A DNA stretch of 64,000 nucleotides from Marinibacterium profundimaris. GTDB taxonomy: Bacteria; Pseudomonadota; Alphaproteobacteria; Rhodobacterales; Rhodobacteraceae. A program made the position numbers and the translations under genes. Under the pieces are notes generated by a model that made no database searches, was not told the DNA's origin, and saw only the letters and a list, made by a program, of their open reading frames with translations. Of this stretch, positions 9,119 through 17,553 are shown piece by piece. The DNA lies in NCBI RefSeq assembly GCF_002210095.1, contig NZ_AQQR01000001.1, forward strand, positions 62,001-126,000, given 5' to 3'. How positions within the stretch are numbered: position 1 is the stretch's first letter; every line of letters begins with the position of its first letter.

Positions 9119-9239
9119 GCCCGTGCTCTTGGCCCGCAGCCACGCCCCCGGCAGACCCGACCCGCACAAGGTCCCCGTCCGGTCCGGTCGCGCCCGCCCG
9201 CTGGCCCCGCGTGCGCGCACCGTCCAAAGGCCTGACCTC

Positions 9240-9542
9240 ATGCCCCGCCTGTCCCTTTGCTCCCTCGCGCTGCTGGCGCCGCTTCTTGCCGCCTGCGATG
9301 TAGAACCCGGCCGCCCAGCCGGCCCGCCCAGCCTGGCGCTCACAGGCGAAGGCTATCCCGATCCCGGCGATCCCTGCCAGCGCTCCGCCGCGCAGGTGGA
9401 GGACCTGGATTTCATCGCCCCGGATGCGCCGCTCATCGCCTGTCCGCCCGGCACGGACGGGATCTACGCCAACCAGACGCCGTGGCTCACATGGCTGGGC
9501 GAGGTCGACGGCTGGACCGTCTACGCGATCCGCCCGATGTAG
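9240..9542 (+). CDS. Small lipoprotein, paralogue of the one at 7914
   Basis: 100 residues from ATG 9240. The lipoprotein signal ends in LAAC (Cys 19). The mature part has GEGYPDPGDPC, LIACPPGTDGIY and DGWTVYAIRPM, aligning block by block with the lipoprotein encoded about 1.3 kb upstream. The ribosome binding site is weak (CCAAAGGCCTGACCTC). A much longer frame reading through this region and beyond is a by-product of high GC. Function unknown; probably an envelope protein. Confidence 0.75.
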   Translation: MPRLSLCSLALLAPLLAACDVEPGRPAGPPSLALTGEGYPDPGDPCQRSAAQVEDLDFIAPDAPLIACPPGTDGIYANQTPWLTWLGEVDGWTVYAIRPM

Positions 9543-9579
9543 GACGTGGCGAAGCGACGTTGAGGCGACGTGCACGGAT

Positions 9580-9603
9580 GTAGGGTGGGGTTTGACCCCA
9601 CCG
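9580..9603 (+). repeat. Palindromic repeat, copy 2 of 3
   Basis: GTAGGGTGGGG, TTTGA, CCCCACCG. It is identical to copy 3 except one base in the loop. It lies 37 bp after the lipoprotein stop, in the convergent gap before the RND permease gene. Confidence 0.8.
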
Positions 9604-9657
9604 CCCGCGCCGCATCTCTCGGGCCGCCGGGGTCATGCGACAGCCTTCCGGATGTCC

Positions 9658-9681
9658 GTAGGGTGGGGTTTCACCCCACCG
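9658..9681 (+). repeat. Palindromic repeat, copy 3 of 3
   Basis: GTAGGGTGGGG, TTTCA, CCCCACCG. It has the same orientation as copy 2, 78 bp further on. The pair of hairpins could act as a transcription barrier between the convergent genes, but neither is followed by a T-tract. Confidence 0.8.
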
Positions 9682-9740
9682 CCCCGAACCGGCCATCAGC
9701 ACGATACGTCCGGCGCGGTTTTGCGGCCCAAATCCTGCCA

Positions 9741-9810
9741 AAGGGTTAACACGCGCCTGCAACCCATTGAAATTCCACACCCGCACCCCTGTCCCACGCG
9801 TGGGACACCC
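9741..9810 (+). repeat. Interspersed element with TGTCCCACGCGTGGGACA palindrome, copy 1
   Basis: Begins AAGGGTTAA at 9741 and ends with the perfect 18-bp palindrome at 9790-9807 followed by CACC. The copy at 36791-36859 begins AAGGTTAA and has the same palindrome 48 bases further on. Between them the copies share CAA-C-ATTGA-ATTC and ACAC-G-GC patterns. It sits in a convergent gap just after the 3' end of the RND permease gene on the other strand. Confidence 0.75.
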
Positions 9811-9813
9811 GCG

Positions 9814-12800
9814 CTACTCCGCCGCTTTCAACGGCGGCCCTACCGGCGGCTCGGCCTCTTTCGGCGCGGGCGCCAGGGTGACCCGCTCGTCGCCCCACAG
9901 GATCTCCGGCATCTTCGCCTTCCGCGCCGCCCGCCGCAGCGCCCAGTCGCGGGCCGCCCGGCTCGACCGGCCCATCGACAGCCGCGCCAGCAGACCGGCG
10001 ATCCAGCTCATGTAGGTCGAGAACCAGACCCGGATCGCCAGCAGCGAGGGCGTCACCACCAGCGTCAGCACCGTCGCCACGCCAAGCCCGAAGACCACCG
10101 CCGTCGCCAGCTGCTTCCACCACAGCGCCGTGGGGCTGTCGATCGTGTAGCCACCGTTGATGAAATCCAGAGAGATCCCGAACATCATCGGCGCCAGCCC
10201 CGCCATCGTCGTGATCGTCGTCAGCAGCACCGGCCGGATCCGGCTTTCGGTGGTGTAGATGATCGCCTCGATCCGCGGCATGTAGCGGGAATATTCCTGG
10301 TAGGTGTCGATCAGCACGATATTGTTGTTCACCACGATCCCGGCCAGCGCCACGATCCCCGTGCCCGTCATGATGATCGAGAACGGCTGCTGCATCACCA
10401 TCATCCCGATCAGCACGCCCGTGGTCGACAGCACCACCGCCAGCAGCACCAGCACCGCGTTGTAGAAGCTGTTGAACTGGGCCAGCAGGATGATGAACAT
10501 CAGCCCCAGCGCCGCCGCGAAGGCCGAGCTGAGGAAGGCCTGGCTCTCCGCCTGCTCCTCCTGGTCGCCGGTCCATTCCCAGGTCACCGCGCCGGGCAGA
10601 TCGGCGGTGCTGTCAAGCCAGGCCGTCAGCGTCTCGATCCGCTCGTTCGCGTTGATCGGCACATAGCGCGCGCCGTCTTCCAGCGCCTGCTCAAGCCAGC
10701 CCGCATCCGGCGCGCCGGTCAGCGACATCAGCGCGTAGGATGTCCCGTTCGGCGCCTCGAAGACCGGGCCGTCGGGCGCGCCGCCCAGCATGGCGACATC
10801 CCGCACCACCGCCAGCGGCACCTCGGCCCCGCCATCCGGGCCACCAGGGCCGGGGCCCACGATCTTCGCCAGCCCCGGCGCCACGTCGGCCTTCACGTCG
10901 TAGAACCGCTGCTGATCCACGCGGCTGATCGTGGCCAGCTTCGGCACCGGCTGGCGGGTGATGAAATTCGACAGCGGCACGAGCCCCTGGCTCGTCCGGA
11001 CCTTCAGGTTGTCCAGCGTCGACAGCACCCGGTCGGCCTCGGGCAGGCGCACGCGGATCTCGATCTCCTCGTCGCTGGTCTCCACCCGCATCGTGTCCAG
11101 CAGGATGCCCCGCGTCACCAGCTGCACCATCGCGCCCACGCTGGCCACGTCGGCGCCGAAGCGGCCGGCCTTCTCGACATCCACGTCGATCTGCCAGTCG
11201 ATGCCGGGCAGGGGCAGCGTGTCCTCCACCTGGATCAGCCCGGGCGTCGCGTCAAAGACCTCCCGCGCGCGTTCGGTCGCGGCGATCAGCGGGGCCCACT
11301 GGTCGGCCTTCAGCCGCAGGTGCACCGGCTTGGCCGAGGCCGGCCCGCCGGTCAGCGGCAGGATCTCTGTCTCGATGCCGGGGATCTGCGCCAGCCGCGT
11401 TTCCAGCTGGTCGACCACCAGGTCGCCGTCATAGCGCGGATCGGCGATCTCGCGGTCCAGCACGCCGTCGATGATCGGCTCCGACAGCTTGGGCCTGTCC
11501 TCCCACGGCAGGATCTCGAACTGGATCTGGCCGACCGTGTCGGCCGGCGCCACCGAGCCGCCGGTGTTCTGGTTCAGCCCGCCTTCGCCCGCGAAGGCGA
11601 AGACATTGATGACCGACGGATGCGCGGCGATCACCGCCTCGGCCTCCTGCACCAGCGCATCGGCTTCCGAAAGCGACAGGTTGCCCCGCGCCCGCACATA
11701 GGCGGTGGCTTGTTCCGGCTCGACCTCGACGAAGAATTCCACGCCCAGCTGGTTGCGCCCATAGGCCTGGAAGACCGCGGCGACGCCGACGAAGACCAGC
11801 ACGATCATCACGATCGGCATGACCGGATTGCCGGTCAGCAGCGTCACCAGCCAGCCCATCGCAGTGCGCCGGTGGCCCGCGCGCACCGGGCGTTCGCGCC
11901 GCTCGATCCGGGCCGCGCCCATGGTGATCGAGGCGGCGAAGGCGAAGACCAGGAACAGAAGCGCGCCCAGCAGCGGCCCCGCGATCGGCGGAATTTCGGA
12001 CAGGAGCGGCGCGGGCAGGATATAGGCCGGGTTCAGCATCTGCATCGCGCTGACGAACATGCCATACAGAGCCACCGGCACCAGCGCCGCCCGGATCACC
12101 CAGGGCAGCGACGCCCGCAGCCCGTCCGAGGCGCGCCCGAAGACGCGGCTGATCCGGCCCGTGACCCCGCCCATCACCGGCAGGTAGATCAGCGCCACCA
12201 CCAGCGAGGCGCTCAGCACGAAGATCAGCGTGACGGGCAGCATCCCCATGAACTCGCCCGCCACGCCGGGCCAGAACAGCATCGGCAGAAAGGCGCACAG
12301 CGTCGTCGCGGTCGAGGACACGATGGGCCAGAACATCCGCTGCGCCGCCTCGACATAGGCATGCATCGGGCCGGTGCCCTCGCTGATGCGCTTGTCGGCA
12401 TATTCCACCACCACGATGGCGCCATCGACCAGCATCCCAACCGCCAGGATCAGCCCGAACATCACGATGTTGGAAATCGACACGCCCATCGCCGCCAGCA
12501 GCGCGAAGCACAGCAGGAACGAGGTCGGGATGGCAAAGCCCACCAGCAGCGCCGCCCGCGATCCCAGCGCCGAGAGCACCACGATCATCACCAGCGCGAT
12601 CGCCGTCAGGACCGAGCCTTCCAGCTGGCTGACCATGGATCCCACCTGGCGGCTCTGGTCGTTCGAGGTGCCCAGCTCGACCACCGCCTGCAGCTGTTCG
12701 GGCCAGCGCGCCTCGGCCTCGACCAGCTTGGCCTTCACCTGCTCGACCGTGTCGATCAGGTTGTAGCCCTTGCGCTTGACCACCTGCAGCGCAACCGTGT

Positions 12801-13629
12801 CCTCGCCGTTGAAGCGCGCCGTGCCCTCGCGGTCCTCGAAGGTGAAGTTGATCTCGGCCAGGTCGCCCAGCGTGACCACGCGGTCGCCGTTCACCTTGAC
12901 GGGCAGGCGATAGATGTCCTCGACATCCTTGAAATTCGACGGGATCTTGACGCCGAAGGCGCCCTGTTCGGTCTCGTAATCCCCGGTGGCGATCAGCTGG
13001 TTGTTGTTGCGCACCACGTTGATCAGCTCGGTCGCGGTGACGTTGTAGGCCTCCAGCCGCAGCGGGTCGATCACCACCTCGACCATCTCGTCGCGGTTGC
13101 CGGCGATCCCGGCCTCCAGCACCGCGTCCATGCTTTCCAGATCGTCCTGCAGCTCCTTGGCGATGCGCGCCATGGTGCGTTCCGGCACCGGGCCGGTCAG
13201 GTTGACGATGACGATCGGGAATTCGGAAAAGTTGATCTCGGAGATCGTGTATTGTTCCGCACCTTCCGGGAAATCCGCCGAGGCCGCGTTCATCGCGTCC
13301 CGCACGTCGGCCATGATGGCCGTCTTGTCCCAGCCGAACTCGAACTCCAGCACCACGCCGGCATAGTTCTCGGCGGCGGTGGAGGTCATCTTGTCCAGCC
13401 CGTCGAGATCGGCCAGCTCGGTCTCCATCGGCTTGACCAGCAGGCTCTCGCTGTCCTCGGCCGAAATGCCGGGGAACTGGACCGACACAAAAAGCGCCGG
13501 GATCTCGATATCTGGCTCGCCCTCCTTGGGCAGGCTGACATAGGCGAATCCGCCGATCAGGATCGACAGCACGATGAAGGCGATGACCATCCGGGCCCGC
13601 GAGGCGGCCCAGGCTACAACACCGGTCAT
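9814..13629 (-). CDS. RND efflux permease (AcrB/HAE1-like)
   Basis: 1271 residues, inner membrane, proton-driven export across the envelope with an adaptor and an outer-membrane channel. The N-terminus (MVIAFIVLSILIGGFAYVSLPKEGEPDIEIP) is the usual first helix followed by the porter domain. Two sets of helices are visible (for instance the segment with GMLVDGAIVVVEYADK, and GIVALAGIVVNNNIVLIDTY near the C-terminus), giving the typical 12 helices. It is roughly 200 residues longer than AcrB, with extra hydrophobic sequence in the middle and between halves. Its ATG lies one base after the adaptor stop, so the two are co-transcribed. No outer-membrane TolC-type gene is adjacent. Substrate unknown. 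Confidence 0.9.
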   Translation of the reverse strand: MTGVVAWAASRARMVIAFIVLSILIGGFAYVSLPKEGEPDIEIPALFVSVQFPGISAEDSESLLVKPMETELADLDGLDKMTSTAAENYAGVVLEFEFGWDKTAIMADVRDAMNAASADFPEGAEQYTISEINFSEFPIVIVNLTGPVPERTMARIAKELQDDLESMDAVLEAGIAGNRDEMVEVVIDPLRLEAYNVTATELINVVRNNNQLIATGDYETEQGAFGVKIPSNFKDVEDIYRLPVKVNGDRVVTLGDLAEINFTFEDREGTARFNGEDTVALQVVKRKGYNLIDTVEQVKAKLVEAEARWPEQLQAVVELGTSNDQSRQVGSMVSQLEGSVLTAIALVMIVVLSALGSRAALLVGFAIPTSFLLCFALLAAMGVSISNIVMFGLILAVGMLVDGAIVVVEYADKRISEGTGPMHAYVEAAQRMFWPIVSSTATTLCAFLPMLFWPGVAGEFMGMLPVTLIFVLSASLVVALIYLPVMGGVTGRISRVFGRASDGLRASLPWVIRAALVPVALYGMFVSAMQMLNPAYILPAPLLSEIPPIAGPLLGALLFLVFAFAASITMGAARIERRERPVRAGHRRTAMGWLVTLLTGNPVMPIVMIVLVFVGVAAVFQAYGRNQLGVEFFVEVEPEQATAYVRARGNLSLSEADALVQEAEAVIAAHPSVINVFAFAGEGGLNQNTGGSVAPADTVGQIQFEILPWEDRPKLSEPIIDGVLDREIADPRYDGDLVVDQLETRLAQIPGIETEILPLTGGPASAKPVHLRLKADQWAPLIAATERAREVFDATPGLIQVEDTLPLPGIDWQIDVDVEKAGRFGADVASVGAMVQLVTRGILLDTMRVETSDEEIEIRVRLPEADRVLSTLDNLKVRTSQGLVPLSNFITRQPVPKLATISRVDQQRFYDVKADVAPGLAKIVGPGPGGPDGGAEVPLAVVRDVAMLGGAPDGPVFEAPNGTSYALMSLTGAPDAGWLEQALEDGARYVPINANERIETLTAWLDSTADLPGAVTWEWTGDQEEQAESQAFLSSAFAAALGLMFIILLAQFNSFYNAVLVLLAVVLSTTGVLIGMMVMQQPFSIIMTGTGIVALAGIVVNNNIVLIDTYQEYSRYMPRIEAIIYTTESRIRPVLLTTITTMAGLAPMMFGISLDFINGGYTIDSPTALWWKQLATAVVFGLGVATVLTLVVTPSLLAIRVWFSTYMSWIAGLLARLSMGRSSRAARDWALRRAARKAKMPEILWGDERVTLAPAPKEAEPPVGPPLKAAE

Positions 13630-13630
13630 G

Positions 13631-15079
13631 TCACGGCTCCTTGCTGCCCTGGCCGCCGTCGGCGTCCGGGATGCCGGGGCTGGCGTCCTGTCCGGCAGGG
13701 GTGGCGGCCGGGTCGCCAGGGGTGGCGACCGGTTCGGCCCCGGTCCGCATCTCGTCCTCGTAGGTCACCGCGACGCGCAGGCCGGCGGTCACGAAATCCT
13801 GGCCCACCACGATCACATGCGCCTCTTCGGTCAGGCCGGTCACCCAGATCCCGTCGATATCGTCGCGCAGGATCTTCACGGGGCGGAACTGCACCAGCCC
13901 CTCCCAGTCGACGACCCGCACGCCCAGCTTGCCGTCGTTGTTCAGCGTCAGCGCCGATTGCGGCAGCCGGTGCGCCATGGTCCCTGCAGACGACACAAAG
14001 ATCTCGGCCGTCTGCCCGTCGCGGATCGCCAGGTCGGGGTTCTCCACCTCGACCTCTACCGCGAAGGTGCGCGTCACCGGGTCGGCGGAGCGGCTGATGA
14101 AGGTCACGACCCCCTCGGCCGAGCCGCCATCGGCCAGCCGCGCGGTCGCCGCCGCGCCGGGCGCGATCCGGCCCACCTGGGTTTCGGGCACGTAGCCCAC
14201 CAGCTTCATCGGATCGAGCTGGAGCACCGTGGCGCAGATCCCGCCCGCGGCCAGGAAGGAGCCCAGCTCGGCCGTGTCGCTTTCGAGATAGCCCTCGAAC
14301 GGGGCGGTGATGGTCAGGTACTCGATTTCCTTTTCCGCAAACGAAACCTGCGCCTGCGCCGATTCGACGCCCGAGCGCGCGCTTTCCAGCCCGGCATCCG
14401 CCGTGGCCACTGCCGCCTCGGCCGAGCGCACCGCCGACCGCGCACCGGCCAGCCGGATATCGGAGGCATAACCGCCCTCGGAAAGCTTCTCGGCCGCGTT
14501 CAGATCGATCTGCGCCTGTTCCAGAACCGCCTCGGCCTCGGCCCGGCGCGCGCGGCTCTCGGGAATGCGGCTTTGCGCCTGCGCCAGCTGCGCCTTGGCA
14601 TTGGCGAGCGTGACATAGCGCGTGCCGGGATCGAGCTCGCACAGGACCTGGTCCTTTTCCACATGCGCGCCCCGCCGCAGCGGCTCGGACGTGACCACGG
14701 CCGAGGTCTCGGACGGCACCGCGACCTGGCGCATGGCGCGCGTCTCGCCGCGCAGGGTCACCGCGCTGTCCACCTGCTGCGCGACCGAGCGCCGCACGAC
14801 GACCCTGATCGTCGGCGTGTCGCTTTCGGTTCCGGCTGTGGGGGCAGAGGACGGGGCAGGCGGGGCGGAGGCCGCGTTGCCCGCATTCCCGCCCTCGGGG
14901 GGCGTTGCGGCGGCGGCCAGCTGCTCGCCCCCGACCATATCCGCGACGGCATCGTCGGACATCGCGGCCTCGGCCGGATCGGTCCCGCGCGCGAAGGCGA
15001 GCAGCTTGTCACGCTCCAACACCAGGAAATAAAGCGCCACGATCACAACAAGGGCTGTCAAAGTCGGGATAAGTCGCAT
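13631..15079 (-). CDS. RND efflux periplasmic adaptor (membrane fusion protein)
   Basis: 482 residues, first gene of the efflux operon. There is an N-terminal hydrophobic segment (LIPTLTALVVIVALYFLVL), then a low-complexity linker. The lipoyl/coiled-coil hairpin follows (AQAQSRIPESRARRAEAEAV ... ALESARSGVESAQAQV region), then the beta-barrel and membrane-proximal domains. The adaptor bridges the permease to an outer-membrane channel. A probable operator (15189-15204) lies about 110 bp upstream of the start. The C-terminal tail is Pro/Asp-rich and not conserved. Confidence 0.88.
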   Translation of the reverse strand: MRLIPTLTALVVIVALYFLVLERDKLLAFARGTDPAEAAMSDDAVADMVGGEQLAAAATPPEGGNAGNAASAPPAPSSAPTAGTESDTPTIRVVVRRSVAQQVDSAVTLRGETRAMRQVAVPSETSAVVTSEPLRRGAHVEKDQVLCELDPGTRYVTLANAKAQLAQAQSRIPESRARRAEAEAVLEQAQIDLNAAEKLSEGGYASDIRLAGARSAVRSAEAAVATADAGLESARSGVESAQAQVSFAEKEIEYLTITAPFEGYLESDTAELGSFLAAGGICATVLQLDPMKLVGYVPETQVGRIAPGAAATARLADGGSAEGVVTFISRSADPVTRTFAVEVEVENPDLAIRDGQTAEIFVSSAGTMAHRLPQSALTLNNDGKLGVRVVDWEGLVQFRPVKILRDDIDGIWVTGLTEEAHVIVVGQDFVTAGLRVAVTYEDEMRTGAEPVATPGDPAATPAGQDASPGIPDADGGQGSKEP

Positions 15080-15188
15080 GGTTTCGCCTTCTCGTCACAC
15101 ACAGCGGCGCGGGGTCCGGTTTATCCCGTCTCCGGATCACGCGCCCGTGTTTCCGCGCCGCATCCCGGATTATATGGCGCGCCCGATC

Positions 15189-15204
15189 TGAACTGACCAG
15201 TTCA
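15189..15204. promoter_or_regulatory. Candidate repressor operator upstream of the RND operon
   Basis: TGAACTGACCAGTTCA is an inverted repeat with perfect 7-bp arms (TGAACTG / CAGTTCA) and a 2-bp centre, in the divergent promoter region between the efflux operon and the yfgM-like gene. TetR-family repressors commonly control RND pumps through palindromes of this size. No regulator gene is present in the window, so the binding protein is unidentified. Confidence 0.5.
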
Positions 15205-15353
15205 CATTTGCATTTTTCCGCATTTTTTAACAGAGCCGTTGCGGCATTGGGTCGCCGCTGCCCCTTGGCTTGGCATTTTCGCCACGATATAGCGGGCCAA
15301 CCCGTCGCGACGCGACGGCGTTTGTAAAATAAGGCACAAATCCGGGGGACGGC

Positions 15354-16049
15354 GTGAGCGACACCGACAGTTTCATCGACGAGGTGACCGAAGAGGTCCG
15401 TCGTGACCGGCTTTTTGCCCTGGCCCGCAAATACGGCTGGATCGCCGTCCTGATCATCGTACTGATCGTCGGTGGCGCAGCCTGGAACGAATATACCAAG
15501 TCCCGCGACCAGGCCGCCGCACAGGCCCTGGGCGACGCGATCACCGTGGCCATGGAAGCCGGCGACGCCAAGGCCCGGGCCGAGGCGCTGGCCGCGATCG
15601 AGACGGACGAGCCCGGCGGCACGGCGGTGGTCGATTTCCTGCGCGCCGCCGCCCTGGCCGAGGACGACCGCGCCGAAGAGGCCGGCAAGCTGCTCGACAC
15701 GATCTCTCTCAACGGGGATCTGCCGCTGATCTACCGCAACATCGCCGCCTTCAAGGCGCTGACCCTGCGCGCCGCAACCGCCGACCCGGCAGAACTGCGC
15801 ACCGGTTTCTCGGCGCTGGCCACGCCCGGCAGCCCGCTGCGCCTGCTGGCCGAGGAGCAGCTGGCCATCATCGATATCCGCACCGGCGAGACCGACGCGG
15901 CCATCGACCGGCTGCAGGCGATCCTCGAAGACGCCGAGGTCACCGCGGACTTGCAACAGCGCGCCACGCAGGTGATTGTGGCGCTCGGGGGCGACCCGCA
16001 GGCCATTCCGGGCGCCACAGGTGCCGGCGATGACGGATCCCAGGGCTGA
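15354..16049 (+). CDS. YfgM-like TPR membrane protein
   Basis: 231 residues from a GTG start with GGGGGAC upstream. A cytoplasmic N-terminus is followed by one membrane helix (YGWIAVLIIVLIVGGAAW, ~29-47), then a periplasmic tetratricopeptide-like region rich in Ala/Glu helices. In E. coli YfgM is encoded just before bamB and der and works with the SecYEG-associated periplasmic chaperone PpiD. The same order here (this gene, bamB, der) supports the call. The C-terminus is a disordered Gly/Asp tail. Confidence 0.85.
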   Translation: MSDTDSFIDEVTEEVRRDRLFALARKYGWIAVLIIVLIVGGAAWNEYTKSRDQAAAQALGDAITVAMEAGDAKARAEALAAIETDEPGGTAVVDFLRAAALAEDDRAEEAGKLLDTISLNGDLPLIYRNIAAFKALTLRAATADPAELRTGFSALATPGSPLRLLAEEQLAIIDIRTGETDAAIDRLQAILEDAEVTADLQQRATQVIVALGGDPQAIPGATGAGDDGSQG

Positions 16050-16148
16050 GCACAGTTGACGTAACGCCTCCGGCAGGACAGGAACGGGGGCGCGGCGCCG
16101 GTCTTTTTGACGGGCGCATCAAGGACGGAACGGACGACGGGCAGGTAC

Positions 16149-17504
16149 ATGTATAAGGCAATCGAGTTCACAACCGGGCTGCTCCCGAAGCGCGGCCTGC
16201 TGTGTCTGCCCGGTCTCGCACTGGTCATGGCGGTTTCGGGCTGCCAGGAACCCGACGTGGTGCTTCCGGGCGACCGCGAGGATATTCCCCAGATCGCGGC
16301 TTTCAGCAAGGATCCCGATCCCGACAACAACACCGCGCCGGCGATCTCGCTGCCGAACCAGGTCAGCAACAGCAGCTGGGAACAGGGCCCCGGCACGCCC
16401 GCGAACCGGGTGTCGAACGCGGCCCTGCGCCAGGCCCCGGTGCTGGCCTGGGCCACCGATATCGGGGACGGCGACGACCGGCGCCACCGCATCACCGCGG
16501 CCCCTGTTGTGGGCGGCGGACGTATCTACACACTCGACAGCCGCGACCAGGTCACGGCACTCGGCCCCAACGGCGCCGTGCTGTGGTCGGTGCACGCGCG
16601 GCCGCCCTATGCCGGGGCCAACGATGCCACCGGCGGCGGGCTCGCCTATGCCGACGGCACGCTTTACGTCTCGCTGGGCTTCGGTGTCCTGGTGGCGCTG
16701 GACGCCACCACCGGCGGCACCCGCTGGACCCAGAAGCTGGACGCGACGGGCTCGGGCAAGCCGCTGGTCGCCGGCGATCTCGTCTATCTGGTCGCGGGTG
16801 ATTCCACCGGCTGGGCCGTGGAACGCGCCGACGGACGGATCCGCTGGCAGATCGCGGGCACCTCGAGCGTGGCCAATGTGCTTGGCGCGCCGGATCCGGC
16901 GCTGGCCGACGATCTCGTCGTCTTCGCCTATGGCTCGGGCGACATCATCGCCGCCTTCCGCCAGGGCGGCCTGCGCCGCTGGGGCACCAATGTCTCGGGC
17001 CAGCGCCCGGGCGTGGCCGCCTCGACCATCGGCGACGTGACCGGCGCCCCCGTGGTGGTCGGCAACACGATCTATGTCGGCAATGCCTCGGGCCGGATCG
17101 CCGCGCTTGACGCCTCCAACGGCGAACGCCGCTGGACCACGCCCTTCGGCGCCATGACCCCGGTCTGGCCGGTCGGCGGCAGCGTCTTCGCCCTGACCGA
17201 TTCGAACCAGCTCGTGCGGCTTGACGCCTCGGACGGCGAGGCGATCTGGGCCGTGGACCTACCGCGCTACATCAAGGACCGGCCCCTGCGCCGTGGTCCC
17301 GTCTATGCGCATTACGGTCCGATCCTGGCCGGCAGCCGCATCTGGACGGCCTCCAGCGACGGCTACCTTCGGGCCTTTTCGCCCACCTCCGGCCAGCTTC
17401 TGTTCGAGGCCGAGGTGCCCGGCGGCGCCTCCTCCGATCCCGTCGTGGCGGGCAACACGCTGTACGTCGTGGGCCGCAAAGGACAATTGTTCGCTTTCCG
17501 TTGA
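16149..17504 (+). CDS. bamB: BamB-like outer membrane assembly lipoprotein (PQQ-type beta-propeller)
   Basis: 451 residues from ATG 16149, chosen because it gives a lipoprotein signal ending VSGC (Cys 34). The mature part contains repeated beta-propeller blades with the pattern ALDATTGGTRWTQ, ALDASNGERRWTT and RLDASDGEAIWAV. BamB is a scaffold of the BAM complex that inserts beta-barrel proteins into the outer membrane. The neighbourhood (yfgM-like upstream, der downstream) matches that of bamB in other proteobacteria. A longer start at 16107 would add 14 residues before the signal and is less likely. Confidence 0.88.
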   Translation: MYKAIEFTTGLLPKRGLLCLPGLALVMAVSGCQEPDVVLPGDREDIPQIAAFSKDPDPDNNTAPAISLPNQVSNSSWEQGPGTPANRVSNAALRQAPVLAWATDIGDGDDRRHRITAAPVVGGGRIYTLDSRDQVTALGPNGAVLWSVHARPPYAGANDATGGGLAYADGTLYVSLGFGVLVALDATTGGTRWTQKLDATGSGKPLVAGDLVYLVAGDSTGWAVERADGRIRWQIAGTSSVANVLGAPDPALADDLVVFAYGSGDIIAAFRQGGLRRWGTNVSGQRPGVAASTIGDVTGAPVVVGNTIYVGNASGRIAALDASNGERRWTTPFGAMTPVWPVGGSVFALTDSNQLVRLDASDGEAIWAVDLPRYIKDRPLRRGPVYAHYGPILAGSRIWTASSDGYLRAFSPTSGQLLFEAEVPGGASSDPVVAGNTLYVVGRKGQLFAFR

Positions 17505-17553
17505 CCGCGCTTTAGGGTAAAGGGCGCGTCTTACACTTGATCGGCCCGTTCCA

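Noticed and set aside
9424-14097. Very long plus-strand open frame (over 1500 codons) opposite the RND operon
   Set aside because: It is antisense to two well-identified genes, rich in Arg/His/Gln as expected for a GC-rich shadow frame, and has no domain.
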